Shown here piece by piece: positions 24,281-38,002 of a DNA stretch of 64,000 nucleotides. A program made the translations under genes and the position numbers. The stretch covers positions 26,742,501-26,806,500 of the forward strand of contig NC_091666.1 of assembly GCF_042453785.1 (NCBI RefSeq). Direction: 5' to 3'. Origin of the DNA: Malus domestica (Eukaryota; Streptophyta; Magnoliopsida; Rosales; Rosaceae). The notes beneath the pieces were generated by a model that was given only the letters and a program-made list of their open reading frames with translations, searched no databases and was not told the DNA's origin. Within the stretch, counting starts at the first letter, position 1. Each line of letters opens with the position of its first letter.

Positions 24281-24927
24281 TTATATTCTCATTTTCACAA
24301 AAAAAAAAGAGTAAAAAATTGCATCTCATATCAAAATAAATAAATAAAAATTAGAGAACTATTATTAATATTAAACAATTAATGTGCGTTTTCTTGACAA
24401 ACTAATTATTCACTTCTGATAAAAGTATTTTTCCTAATCAGACCCTTTATAAGAAGATATCTGTTTTTTTTTTTAAATATGAATTAATTGTGGGATCGAC
24501 TTCACATTGAATTTCAATAATTCGAATCGTTTATTTTGTAAGTCTTGATTTATAGATAATTCTTATAAAAATTCAATTCAATTCAATTCGAAACCATTTA
24601 CTTATTTAATTATCACCATGAAATTTTAATGTTTCTTAGAGAATAAAATGTCGTTAATTTCTTTGAACTCAATTAGTTGTCTTAAATATTTTTAATTTGG
24701 CTAATATTTTGTAAAGATGATCTATGAGGTGCAACTTAAAAAATAGATAATTCGAATCGTTAAAACTCAATGTGGTGTGAGAGCCATATTTCCAATTTTT
24801 TTTTTATAAAAATGGAGATTTTTTCCTTTAAAGGCATTTTTTTCTTAATATGTATAAAAAATAATTAAATGCATACTTCAAATTTTTTTGGGTTCCATTA
24901 ACCATTCCGAAAAATAATTTTGGCCTT

Positions 24928-24937
24928 TATATATAAA
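24928..24937 (+). promoter_or_regulatory. TATA box of gene B
   Basis: TATATATAAA lies 178 bases before the gene B ATG. A transcript starting ~30 bases downstream would have a 5' UTR of about 150 bases that includes CT-rich and GTTTACTTTCGTTTACTTG segments also found in the gene A leader. Confidence 0.6.
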
Positions 24938-25114
24938 CACCCTATTCCTTTGCAACATGGAAAAGGAGTTATTAGTGTCCCACCTTCGCTCTTGACTCTC
25001 TGTTTACTTTCGTTTACTTGCCCTCCCTGCTTGCTCTCTCTCTGACTTTGTTTAATCTCTCTGTAACTGAAAAGCCGGCTGTGGCTTTGTGATCGCCCGT
25101 CGACCGTACCGAAA

Positions 25115-28100
25115 ATGGCAACGCCAAGAGAGCACATTGAAGAAATACGCAAGAAAAAGTTCTCCATCGGTGAAGAAAAACTCAACCCTTTAACTGAAGA
25201 TCTTCATCAGGCGGTTAAAAATCTTTCTCTTGAACTCTATACCAAATCTGTCCACTTTGTCATGGAACTCATTCAGGTAATTTGCATTCCCATTCCTATA
25301 ACACACACACACACACATATATATTATACATATACACACACACATATTTATATATATTATACATATATATACATACACACACACACTCCTTGTGAAAACA
25401 CTCAGTTGTTGAAGGATAGGATCTTTCATATGACAAAATAATATATGAGAGTTTTCACTCTTAATACCACAAAAGGCCTCAACAATTTTGATCATATATT
25501 AATTGTATATTATTTTGTATCTATGATCCTATTTTTCAATATGCTCTCTTGTGAGTAACCCCACATGGTCTCAAGAAAAATCAATTCCAACCCCACATGG
25601 TCACAAGAAAAATCAATTCCCACATGGAAAACTGGTCAAGTCATTGTAGTGCCGTACCGATTATTTATCATCTATAGTCAAAATTACCCTCCAATTTCAT
25701 AAATGTTATTTTTTATAAAAAATTTCATTATAACCAAAAATACACCTAAATAGACCTAAATGCCTTAAAAATTAAAACCCAGTTACACTAGACCTAAAAT
25801 CCTCGGAGTTCCTTTCGATTCCAACTCATGTAATACATACAAAAGGACTACTGGCTTATTTCTGGAAAATACTAATTTTGACTGCCGGAAAGTAGATTTC
25901 GCAGTCGTTTCATCACCATATAAATGTGAAGGACACTACCAATAACAGTCACTACCTCAAGTTCCTAAATGGAGGATTGGAAGAATTGTGTACTTTGACC
26001 CAAATCTCTGTAATCCAAAGAAATTAACCTTTCTTAGATCAATACATGTCCGACAGCATGTGAAGATTTTTCGCTATCAATACATGTTGTTAGGCATAAG
26101 AGTTGATTGGAGCTTTTTCGCTTGTTTTTACCGGTATTGTATCAAAGGGAGTTTTGTTCTTTTTCCTAGTATGAAAACGAAACTATATATGACTTGTATA
26201 ATTTGCAGTTTCCTAAAGGTTGATATATTCGAACAACAGTTTTCTTCCCAGTGAATCCAAGTTTATTGTAGGCCTATGAAATTTTGCGTACTTGCTGCTC
26301 ATTCATTAAGAGGAAAAGCTGGCACACGTTACAGAAAAAAAGGTTTAATTGTGGGTATTTGGGTCTATTCAAAAGTGATTTTGACTATGTATGAAATTTG
26401 TTCCAAAAGTTGATATTTATGAAAGCTGGGGCTAAAATTTGGCCATATATGATAAAAACTCCATTGTACCAGAGTTAACACAATTTTTTCATAGCCCAGT
26501 CATCATTCAGGGATTAGAGCTATTGTAACTTTTTGAGGCCCAATTAACTCAATATCCTAAAGTTGGAGTTAGCGTAACTTTTTGAAAGCTCAACTTAAAG
26601 ATGCAAATTCAAGCCCAGTAAATCGAGTCCAGGACGTATCGAAAGAATAGTACGCTTTGATTTTATTTCAGATTTTCAGAAAGATGGGTCACTGGTTCAC
26701 TCCAAACCATACTTATAAAACTCAACACCTAGTAATACAGTAGTTGAGTTGAGACAATTTTGTGTGGTTAAGAGTAGGCTAGTGATCCGTCTCTCTAAAT
26801 ATTTGACATCAATATGCATGATGAATTTTGTTTTTGGTGTTAATGTGGTTAGGTCAGTTTTTTATTTTTTATTTTTTTGTCAAAGTGGTTAGGTCAGTTG
26901 ACTAGGAATTCTTTCTCAGAATAAGATTTTTTTTTCTTTCATTCATTCACTTCAAATGTCATAAATAAATATGGAGTGTCATAGGAAAAGGGTGTGCCGA
27001 AATCACTTTAATTTAGAATATCACCTTGCTAAATGCGGAAATCAATTTCCTTTATAATATACCCTTGCCGAGAAAAGAGAAGTAAATGCTTTTGCAAGAA
27101 GCTTGTAGCTCAAGTGGCAAAGAGCAATCCCGAGTCACGTGTTCAATTCCCCCTCTCCCCAATATTTTTTTTGTATCACAAGAACTAAATGCGTTTTGAA
27201 CAAAGATTATGGACTTTATGTAGGTTTGTTACGTTTGTATGCGCATGCATGTAGGTATTAGTGTGCTGGATAATGCATTTGAAGGTTTTTAATTTCGTTT
27301 AATACATTCAGTAAAGTTAAACTGTTAAAGCTTACATTGGATGAGATGCTATTCGATTTCTCAATGTTTTAATCGAATGGAAATGGGAAATAATTTAGTT
27401 TTGTAAAGATATATGCTTGTGAATCTTAATCTTAATCGATATGCCACTATGAACAATTTAAAGATTTAACTTTTGTTTCTTATATGGTTTGATTGAAATA
27501 ACAAAACATGTTGTATTTTACTTCACAGAATGCAGAAGACAATGAGTACGCAGACGGCGTTGATCCGTCACTTGAATTTGTCGTAACGTCCAGGGATATA
27601 ACCGGCACAGGGGCTCCTGCCACATTGCTGATTTTCAACAATGAGAAGGGATTTTCACGTAAGAACATAGAATCCATTTGCAGCATTGGACGGTCCACCA
27701 AGAAAGGCAACCGGAAGCGCGGCTACATTGGAGAGAAAGGTATGTGCATTATCAGTACATTACTTCCCCTAACTTTATGGAAGCCACGCAATGTTTCATT
27801 TGATACAATGTGGCACATGTTTGTTATAGAAATGTTCCAAGATTTAATAATTCTCTGCGAGTTCACATTTCAGTCGTCCATCGCGAACTATATGCTATAC
27901 TATGGTATGCTTGATACAGAAAAAATTAGTACTTTGATTGGAATTATTCTGCAGATATCAAAATTTAGGTGATATTTTACATGATGACTGTTATATATTA
28001 ATCGGTGAAGTACGCAACTGAAGTTTGGAATGCCTATAAGCTTATATGTGTTTTCTTTCTTATTTGGTAGTTATGATTTTTCATTGTTGTGCTAATTCAA

Positions 28101-31100
28101 TCATGTTTCTGGTTAATCTACAGGAATTGGCTTCAAGAGTGTGTTTCTGATCACAGATCGGCCTTACATCTTTAGTAATGGCTATCAGATAAGGTTCAGT
28201 AAAGAGCCTTGTCTGCATTGCAATCTCGGGTACATTGTTCCTGAATGGGTTGAGGAAAACCCTACTCTATGTGACATAAAACAGATATATGGTTATGGTT
28301 CTGCCCTTCCAACCACAACGCTGATCTTACCTCTAAAGCCTGACGAGGTCCATCCTGTGAAGCAGCAGCTCTCAAGAATGCATCCGGAAGTTCTCTTGTT
28401 TCTTTCAAAGATTAAGCGGCTCTCGGTTAGGGAACATAATGAGGATCCAAGGCTCAACACTGTGAGCGCGATATCAATATCAAGTGAGATTGATCTTGTG
28501 GCGCAGAAGAACATTGATGCTCAGTCCTACACACTCCACCTCTCTGCAGAAGAAAATGGTGATGACGACAAAAACTGTATCTATTATATGTGGAAGCAGA
28601 AGTTTCCTGTCAGGCAAGAGTTCAGAGAGGAGAGGAGAATGGAGGTCGATGAGTGGGTGATCACGCTAGCATTTCCATATGGGGAGCGCCTTCATAGAGG
28701 AACAAGCTCACCCGGGGTCTATGCATTCCTTCCAACTCAGATGTTTACAAATTTGCCTTTCATAATTCAGGCAGATTTTCTGTTACAATCATCAAGAGAA
28801 GGTATTGTCTTGGACAGCAAGTGGAATCGAGGAATTCTTAGTTGTGTGCCTGTTGCATTCCTCAAAGCATTTACCTCGCTCGTGAAAACTATAGGAGACG
28901 CACCAGATTCTAGTTTGCCTCCTTACTTTAGGTTCTTACCTGTCCAGAACACCCCCTATGATGAATTGAATGTTGTGAGGGAGTCAATCAAAGCACTGCT
29001 TATTGAGGAAGACATTGTACCAACCAAGTCACACAAGCAGAGGTTCTTCCATAAACCTCGCGAAGTGGGTAGGTTGTTGCCTGCTTTCTGGAATATTTTG
29101 AGAAAGGCGAGCGATGAAAGGGTTAGCTTGGGGAACATCTCTTCCCATGGAAGATATGTTTTGTGTGATTCATTTGACAAAGAGGAGTATGATCACATTC
29201 TGAATTTCCTTGGAGTTGAACCAGTTCACGATGAGTGGTATGCTAAATGCATTCAGAGTTCCGATATTGTTGCCGGAGTGTCTGAAGATGTCTATTTGGA
29301 GCTTCTATTGTTTGTTTCTGATAACTGGAGGCGGACATTCCACTGTACCAACATCAAGAACATTCCACTGATAAAATATGTGGATTTTGACGGGAGTGTA
29401 GCATTCTGCAGCTTAAGTGCAATGCGGATTGGTGAAAAGAAGATTTGCCTATCCCGTCTTTCTTGTCATGTCTCATGGTTGATTGATTGGAACAAGGAAT
29501 TTATATCCACAGCAAAACTTCTTTTTATGCCAGAAATAACCCAGGAAGCTCTCCAGTCATGTTCTAAGCAGGAGGAGTTGCTGAAATGGTTCGCAGAAGA
29601 AATGAAGGTTGCTGCTGTAAGTGTTTACGAGTATGCAGTTTGCCTCGATCATTCTCTTGGCAATGAGCGGAAACCTGTCGTTGCATATGCCCACTTTTTG
29701 TATCATTCATTGTGCAATAAGTATATCCCTGCTTACGAAGTTGATGATTTATGTAGTAAAATGCCACTTGTGAATAACTACGGCTACGTTAATAGACAAA
29801 GGAGAGGGCTTATTGTCCCTGCCTATGAAAGCAAATGGGCTGATTTGACTGATTCAAATCTGTGGATGGAAGAAGGCTACGTCGAGTTAGGAGAAGATTA
29901 CATAAAACCAGGTCACTTTGCAGGTAAAGTTACAAAAGAGAAGCGGCTCCTTGAGTTCCTCAAAGATCATGCCGCAGCTTCGGATGTCCCTTCTATTTCT
30001 GCTCCCAATGCATGTATTCCAACTGTGTCTTCAACTCTGACGAAGCAAAATGCATTCTTGCTTTTGGACTGGATTCGTCACCTGAAACACGAGAGGGTTC
30101 ACATTCCAGAGAAGTTTTTGAAAAGCATAGCGAACGGTTACTGGCTGAAAGTTTATTTGAATGGATATTCGGGTGCCATTAGGCCACCTTCGCAGTCATT
30201 CATACTCACATCATCATGTGGAAACATTCTGCAGAGTGGATCTAATTTTGTTGATATCCCATTGGTTGACATGAGTTATTATGGGGAGAAAATTAATGAT
30301 TACAAGGAGGAGCTAAAAGCAGTTGGAGTCATGTTTGAGTACGCAGAAGCATGCAAGTTTATTGGGGACCGTCTTATGTCTCTCGCAGATTCATCCACTT
30401 TAACTATAGACAGTGTACTTTCAATCCTGAAATTTATCAAGTTTTTGAGGGACAACTATTTTTCAGCAGAAGAATTCGTATCCAGTATTAAAAGGGGGAG
30501 TTGGCTTAAAACGTCCCATGGCTACAGGTCTCCAGTTGGATCTGTCTTGTTCAACCAAGGGTGGCAAATTGCATCCAAAATTAGTGACATTCCATTCATT
30601 GATCAGGAGCTTTACGGTGAAGAAATTCTTCATTTCAGAGAAGAACTCGAGTTGCTTGGTGTGGTTGTTTCCTTCCGCACAAATTACCAACTCATGATCG
30701 ACCACCTAAAGCCACCGTCATGCTTAGCTTCTCTAACATCGGATGCTATTCTACTATTGCTGATAATTATGCAGATCTCAAATTCATCTGATAAGATTGT
30801 CGAAACATTGAGTAGAACAAGGTGCCTGAAAGCAAACAATGTTTACAAGTTTCCACATGAATGTCTCTTGGTTCATAAGGAATGGGGTTGCCTTCTTCAG
30901 GTGTTTAGTGGTCTCCCATTGATCGATCACAATTTCTATGGAGACAACATATTTTCCTACAGAAATGAGTTGAAGAAAATAGGGGTGGTTGTTGATTATG
31001 AGGAGGCTGCAAAAGTATTTGCTCGTTATTTCAAGCATTACGCATCTTCGACTTCCATCACCAAGGAAAATGTTGCATCATTTCTGTTGTGTTGTAGAAA

Positions 31101-32865
31101 GCTGAAGGGAACTCCTTTTAAATTTCCTGAAGATCTGAAAAGCTGCATTCGGGAGGAAAAGTGGCTGCGCACTCGTCGGGGTGATTATAGATCTCCAAGA
31201 GAGTGCATTCTCTTTAGTCCTGATTGGGAATACATCTCTCCAATATCTCGTCTCCCTTTTATCGACGATTCTGAAAATTATTATGGCAAGAATATTCATG
31301 AATATAAGAAGGAGCTCAAGAGCATGGGGGTCGCTGTGGAATTCAAGGATGGTGTCAAGTTTGTGCCTCCTAATGTTTGTCTTACCCAGAATCCAAGGAG
31401 CATTTCCCCAGAAAATGTGCTAGCATTGCTGGAATGCATGCATATTTTATTGGAGGTGAAAGATTACTCCTTTTCAGATGCATTTATAAAGAGAGTTTCT
31501 CAACCATGGTTGAAGACTTATGCTGGTTATAGGCCTCCGAGCGAGTGCTTGTTGTTCGACTCTAAATTTGATTTGTTTCTGAAAAAGACTGACGGGCCTT
31601 TCATTGACGAAGAATTTTATGGTTCTAAAATTACAACTTACAGAAAAGAGCTCTCTGAAATAGGGGTGATCGTTGAAGTGGAACAAGGATGTCCATTGAT
31701 TGCCAGCCACCTTGATTTTCATGATGAACGTTCTACTTTCGTTCGAGTATATGAGTACTTGAATGTGTTTATGTGGAAGCCGGATTGCGAGGCTGACAGA
31801 AGGATCTGGATTCCGAATAGAAATCAGAATGGAGCGTGGGCTAGTCCTGATCAATGCGTAATCAATGACAAAGACGGGCTATTTGGTTTGCAGCTGACTG
31901 TCCTGGAGACCTACTTTGAGCATAACCTGCTAGCGTTCTTTTCGTATGCTTTTGGGGTAAAATCTCGTCCTTCTATTGAGGACTACTGCAAGCTCTGGAA
32001 GGTTTGGGAAAGCTCCAAAATAACATTGTCGCATGTGCACTGTTGCAAGTTCTGGGGTTATATTGCAAAGAGCTGGAATTCGAAAACAGAGAAAGTTCTT
32101 ACTGAGGCCTTGGTGAAACTGCCTGTTAATTCCAGCTCAGATGAAATCTTGTTGCTAAACAAGTCGGATGTGTTTCTTGCTGATGACTTGCTACTCAAGG
32201 ATCTTTTTGAGCAGTCTTCTCCTCATCCCTTATTTGTTTGGTACCCTCAGCCAAGCTTGCCTGCATTGCCTCGGACTACATTGCTTGATATTTACAAGAA
32301 AATTGGTGTTCGTACTATTTCCGAATCTGTACAGAAGGAAGAACTGCCCCTAGAATATGGCATTGAGCAACAACGGGTAATTCCAAGGGATGGTTTGATT
32401 GGGAAACCGCTGTTGAAGCTCATTCTCGGTTTTCTAGCTGATCCCGCCTTCAAAATGGAAGCAGAAAGGAGGCATGAAGCTGTGCAAGGCCTTCTCAGTC
32501 TTACTGTTGTGGAGACAACCGAAGCAATCAATGTAAGCTATAACTTACCATTGTCTTCCGGAGAGGTTTTGAACGTAAGGGCAAGCCGAATGATACGGTG
32601 GGACAAAGAAATGTGTGCATTTTTCACACAGAAAATGGACAGGTCTGGAGGGCAGAAAAGTGTCATTGAGTTTGCCACATATTTCTCTGAAGTAATAACC
32701 TCTGGTGTCCTGTGGGAGAACACTGATCATATACCTGCACTTTCAGAGATGATCAAGTTGGCATTCGTGATGGATTTCGATGAGGAAGCAGTTGAGTTCT
32801 ATATGAAGTCCAAGAATTTGGGAATCTTCGTCGAGGATGAGGAGTTTCTAAACTCTGCCTTCTGA
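25115..32865 (+). CDS. Gene B: giant NO VEIN/sacsin-like protein with HSP90-type ATPase domain
   Basis: Exons 25,115-25,276, 27,529-27,739 and 28,124-32,865 have GT..AG borders and phases identical to gene A, giving 1704 aa. The N-terminal ATPase fold shows ELIQNAEDN across the first junction, IFNNEKGF, and GYIGEKGIGF across the second. The five ~112-residue modules follow from about residue 830 (PLVDMSYYG, PFIDQELYG, PLIDHNFYG, PFIDDSENYYG, PFIDEEFYG). The C-terminus ends EEFLNSAF, shorter than A and C, which end NSAYPSI. Intron 1 is enlarged to 2252 bp and contains a compound CA/TA microsatellite and a SINE-like piece. B and A are clear paralogues at many positions, and A resembles C more closely than B. 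ATP binding is likely from the motifs. Substrate, location and pathway are not visible. Confidence 0.92.
25299..25386. repeat. Compound (CA)n/(TA)n microsatellite in gene B intron 1
   Basis: Runs of CA alternating with ATATAT blocks just inside the intron, 20-110 bases after the donor site. Likely length-variable. Confidence 0.85.
27095..27175 (+). repeat. tRNA-derived SINE-like fragment
   Basis: GCTTGTAGCTCAAGTGGCAA and, 30 bases on, GTGTTCAATTCCCC resemble the A and B boxes of a tRNA gene promoter, but there is no tRNA cloverleaf. It sits inside intron 1 of gene B. A degenerate SINE head is the simplest reading. Confidence 0.45.
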
Positions 32866-33420
32866 CTAGATATGTTATAAACTTCCCTTTGCTGTTGTTT
32901 AAGGTTTAGTTTGTGTCCTTAATTTAAGCACTGTCTTACTGATATAATGTGTGGTTTCAATGTAAATAATTAGTGTGATTTTCCGATAATCTGTCAATAT
33001 ATAAATGCTGTGAACTTTAATCTGTATTAGTTAATGTGATTCTCTTGTGATTGTGGACGGTTGATCGTTGATAGCTTATTTTGTTAACTTGTCACCCTAT
33101 CTATTCAACGTATTCATAAATATTCTTTTGTTCACCACCTTTAATCACAACCTACATACATGGATTTATCGCTGTAGTTGACAGAGTCATAAATTTTCAT
33201 GAAGATAAAACGTCCCAGATTCTCATGGGAAGTTGAAAAGACAAAATTAATTAAGCTAATCCATGCATTAATTGAAGTTTATCAATATAATTAACTTCTA
33301 CTTTCTCTCTCGTTCTCATATATAAACAACTCATTGATCATTCTCAATTTCTCTCAAGTCACAACTTCTGATTGTCCGTGAAGTACTGAAGCTTAACTGA
33401 AAGAGGCAATTGATTCGTCA
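32866..33420. promoter_or_regulatory. Spacer between genes B and C with gene C promoter
   Basis: Only 555 bases separate the stop of B from the ATG of C. The first part should hold the B terminator and poly(A) region. TATATAAA at 33,319-33,326, in a CT-rich setting 95 bases before the C start, looks like the former C promoter. No other gene is present. Confidence 0.55.
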
Positions 33421-36400
33421 ATGGGTACTCCGAAAGTGCACGTGGAAGAGATAAGGAAGACAAAGTTCTCCATTGGAAGGGAAGAGGCCAACCCTTTGAC
33501 TGAGGATCTTCACCAGGCTGTTAAGAATCTCTCTGCTGAACTCTACGCTAAGGATGTTCACTTCCTCATGGAACTCATCCAGGTTTCAATTGAATATATG
33601 AATCAATGGTTCACAGTGTACTACTTATTTTGCAGAATGCAGAAGATAATGAGTACCCAGAAGGGGTTAATCCATCACTTGAGTTTGTCATAACTTCCCG
33701 GGATATAACAGCCGTGGGGGCGTTCCACCATTTGCAGTGTTGGGCGTTCCCCCAAGAAAGGCAACAGGAACTGCGGCTACATTGGGGAGAAAGGTATGTG
33801 TATATACACGAGATGCTTCTATATATTCTGCATGCCAGTCCTTTTTATTACGAGTTTATGACCACTAAGTATCAATATTTCCATCTTGAAATGTCATTTG
33901 TTTCAAAGAATTATGTACTCTTATCGGAGTCATGTAATAGTAATACTGCTTTGATAATGGTATCATGCCTATCTCATGTTTATTATGCGTTCTGAATTAA
34001 GTTTTTGTTCTCTGTTTGAATGTCTTGTTAGTTTTCCGTTTTGCTAATTCAACTGCATTTCTGGTTAATCTAACATTGGGTTCAAAAGCGTGTTTCTCAT
34101 TACCGCGCAACCTTACATTTTCAGTAACGGATATCAAATAAGGTTCAGTGAAGAGCCCTGTGTGCACTGCAATGTTGGCTACATAGTCCCGGAATGGGTT
34201 GATGCAACCCTACTCTTTCAGAAATAAAACAGATATATGGTTCTGGTTCTGCCCTTCCAACCTCAACACTGATCTTACCTCTGAAGGCGGACAAGGTTGA
34301 AGCCGTTAAGCAACAACTCTCTAGCATGCATCCGGAAATTCTCTTGTTCTTATCAAGGATTAAGCGACTCTCGGTTAGGGAAGACAATGTGGATCCAAGG
34401 CACAACACTGTAAGTGCGATAGCAATATCAAGTGAGACTAATTTTGTCACCAGGAAGAACATAGATGCTGAATCCTACACACTCCACCTTTCTGCGAAAG
34501 AAAATGGCTACAAATTTGATGCAGAATGCGGCTATTATATGTGGAAGCAGAAGTTTCCTGTCAGGCGGGAGTGCAGAGTAGATAAGATAAATGATGTAGA
34601 TGAATGGATGATCACACTTGCATTTCCAATTGGAGAGCACTTTTGTAGAGGAACAAACACATCTCCTGGAGTCTATGCATTCCTTCCCACCGAGATGGTG
34701 ACAAACTTTCCCTTTATAATTGAAGCCGATTTTCTTCTTGCCTCATCAAGGGAAACAATTCTTCTGGACAGCAAATGGAATAAGGGGATTCTCGATTGCA
34801 TTCCAACTGCATTTTTGAATGCATTTATCTCGCTTGTCAGATCTAAAGAAGATGCTCCAGTTTCTAGCTTGACTCGTATGGTCAAGTTTCTGCCCGTTCA
34901 GAGCTCTTATGAAGGATTGAATGTTGTCAGCGATGGTATATCATCTTTATCTGCACCACTCAATAAGCAAAATGTATTCTTTCTTTTGGACTGGATTCGC
35001 CAGCTCATGCGTAAAGCTAGCATCCCTCAGAAGTTCTTGATGTGTGTATAAGAAGGTAGCTGGCAGAAAGTTACTTTGAATGGTTCTCCTGGTTTCAGAC
35101 CACCATCGCAGTCATTTCTTCTCAAGTCATCATCGGGAAACCTTTTGCAGAATAGCTCTGTTTTTGTTGATATACCGTTGATTGATCAAAGTCATTATGA
35201 TGGAAAGATTAACGATTACAAGGAGGAGCTGAAAAAAATTGGAGTCAGGTTTGAGTTTGGAGAAGCGTGTGAATATATGGGGAAGCATCTCATGTCTCTT
35301 GCTGCTGCTTCCTCTTTAACCCGTGGCAATGTATTTTCTGTACTACGTTTCATCAGATTTTTGAGAGAGAAACTTCTTCCACCAGACGATTTTATCAGCA
35401 GTATTAAAGATGGTCAGTGGCTTAAAACTTCCCTTGGCTTCAGGTCTCTGGTTGGATCTGTCCTGTCGGATGATGAGTGGACAGTTGCTTCGCAAATTAG
35501 TGACATTCCCTTCATAGATGAGGCATTCTATGGTAAAGAAGAAATCTGTCAGTTCAAAACAGAACTTGAGTTGCTTGGGGTGGCGGTCTCATTCAGCAAA
35601 TGCTACCAACTGATAATTGACAACCTCAAGTCACATTCTTGCTTGACTTCCTGGACACCTGAGGTTCTTCTATTGATGCTTAAATGCATGTGCCTTTCGA
35701 GCTCATTATTTCAAGCAGCATGCATGCATCTTCGACTTCCATTTCAAAAGAAAATGTTGCATCAATTCTCGTGTTACAGAACACTGAATGTAACTCCATT
35801 TAAATTTCCTGCAGATTTTAAGAGCTGCATTCGCGAGGTGAAGTGGCTGCGTTCTCGCCTTGGTGATTATAGATCTCCCAAACAGTGCATTCTCTCTGGT
35901 CCCGAGTGGGATTCCATCTCTTCCATGTCTTCTCCCATTCATTGATGATTCTGAAAATCATTATGGAAAGAACATTCATGCATTTAAGAACGAACTGAAG
36001 AGCTTGGGGGTGGTTGTGGAATTCAAGGACGGAGTCAAGTTCGTGGAATCTTGTCTGTATCTTCCTCAGGATCCAACCTGCATTTCTCGAGAAAGTGCAC
36101 TAGCATTGCTTGAATGCCTACAGATTTTATTGCACTAGAATGCCTACTCCCTTCCGGAGGCTTTCAGGGGAAAACTTTCTCGAGCATGGTTGAAGACTCA
36201 TGTTGGTTACCATTCTCCTGACCAGTGCTTGTTGTTTGATTCGAAATCGCGTTTAAAGCAAACTGATGGGCCTTTCATTGATGAAGAATTCTATGGTTCT
36301 AAAATTACAACCTACAGAAAGGAGCTCGCTGCAATTGGGGTGATTGTCGAAGTGAAAAAGGGAGGTGCCTTGATTGCAAGGCACCTTGATCTACATGATG

Positions 36401-37428
36401 AGTTTTCGACATTTGTTCGAGTATATAGTTACTTGAGTGACTCTAAGTGGGTGCCACTGGCAGATGGAGAGGCTCCTGGAAGGATCTGGGTTCTGAAAGA
36501 AAATAAAAGTTGTTTGGTTTGTTCTCTTCTGCTGTTGGAATAAGATCCCACCCTTCTATTGATGATTACTTGAATCTCTGGAAAGTTTGGGAAAGTTCTG
36601 AAAGCGGATTGTCTCATGATCAATGCTGCATGTTCTGGCTTTATGTTTCGAAGCACTGGAATTTGAAGATGGAGAAAAGTCTTGCTGATGCCGTGGTGAA
36701 AGTACCGGTTTATTCTGGCTCAGGTGGAATTTTGCTGTGCAACAAGGAGGATGTTTTCATTGCAGATGACCTTCATCTGCAGTATCTTTACAAACAGGTA
36801 CCCTCAGCCAAACTTGGCTTCCTTGCCTCGGACTAGGGTGCTTGAAATCTACAAGAAAATTGGTGTTCGCACTATTTCAGAATCTGTGCAGAAGGTAGAA
36901 TCATCCCTCGCAGATGATGTTGAACTACTGATGATTCCCACGAAGAAATTGATGGGGAAAACGCTGTTGAGGCTGATTCTTGGGTTTCTAGCTGGTCCTC
37001 CCATTGAGATGGAAGTAGAGAAGAGGCAGAAAGCTGTCCAAGGTCTTGTAGACATTGCTGTTGTGGAGACACCTGAACCAATCATTGTGAGCTATGATCT
37101 GCCACTATCTTCTGGTGAAGTTTTGAATGTGAAAGGCACACGAAAGATACGGTGGGACAGGGAGAATTCCAAATTCTTCATCCAGAAGATGGACAAATCT
37201 GGCGGACAGAAGAGTACCATTGAGTTTGCTACCTATTTTGCTGAAGCAATATCTGAGTGTGTGCTGTGGGAGTGCACTGAACATATACCTGCACTTTCTG
37301 AACTCATCAAGTTGGCATTTGTGCTAGAATTCAATGAGGAAGCTGTTGATTTCTTGATGAAGTTGAAGAATCTGCAGATCTTCGTTGAGGATGGGGAGTT
37401 TCTGAATTCTGCCTACCCTTCTATCTAG
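33421..37428 (+). pseudogene. Gene C: decayed NO VEIN/sacsin-like ATPase-domain gene
   Basis: Exon 1 (33,421-33,582) is intact and ends in the usual ELIQ. Intron 1 has shrunk to 53 bases. In exon 2 (from 33,636) about 53 net bases are lost between AVGA and the GRS motif, removing the NNEKGF segment and shifting the frame. The exon 3 acceptor (near 34,074) reads CTAACATTGGG instead of CTACAGGAATTGG, so it is destroyed. Further damage: a lost base near 34,207, a ~1.05-kb deletion near 34,930, a stop at 35,049-35,051, a ~0.3-kb deletion near 35,710 that removes part of a repeat module, a frame break near 35,940, a stop at 36,136-36,138, and missing sequence near 36,500 and 36,800. The last 590 bases are open and end NSAYPSI as in gene A. 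The 3' flank also matches A, so C and A are sister copies. Confidence 0.93.
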
Positions 37429-38002
37429 TTATGTTTCTTTTCAATAATAATAGTCTCTCTCTGCAGATGAAGTGAACTCTATGTTATGCTGTTTTGGTTG
37501 TGTGGTTTTTTACCGTTGGATTCTCATGTTATTTTGAACAACTGGATTTGCTTCTACTATCATATGAACTTATGAACCATGTTTTCTCATCTGGTTTTTT
37601 TACAACCTTGTGCAGTTTACTAATTGGTCCGTTTTATGATTGCTGAATTAGTTTCCTAAGTTTTAGCTTTGTATTCTTCAGAAGCTGCTAACTAATTAAA
37701 AAAGATTCAGTTTCGAATTCGTAGAAATGATAGATTAAAGAAAATGTACAACGAAAATTTCATAAATTGAAATGTGAGCAGAGGAAGCAGCTGGTTTTCC
37801 ACTTACTCCTTGGAAACTGATGAAAAGGGGGGAAATTAGTGAACAGATTCTCAAGGAAGAAGAAAGGCTAAATTAATTGAAAATTTATCAAATATAATCA
37901 ACTCATGTAGCCAGCCCTTTGGTCGAGTATCTTCACCGACCTGTTTAAGGCAAAACACTTGAAAGTCCAATAGGGATAAAGGTCAGTGAGCACAGAAAAT
38001 TA
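37429..38002. other. 3' flank of pseudogene C
   Basis: The first ~190 bases are nearly the same as the 3' flank of gene A (for example TAATAGTCTCTCTC.GCAGATGA and ACCGTTGGATTCTCATGTTA). The remainder has no gene. Confidence 0.6.

Noticed and set aside
27105..27170. tRNA gene
   Set aside because: A- and B-box-like words are present but no acceptor or anticodon stems can be formed. Better as a SINE piece.
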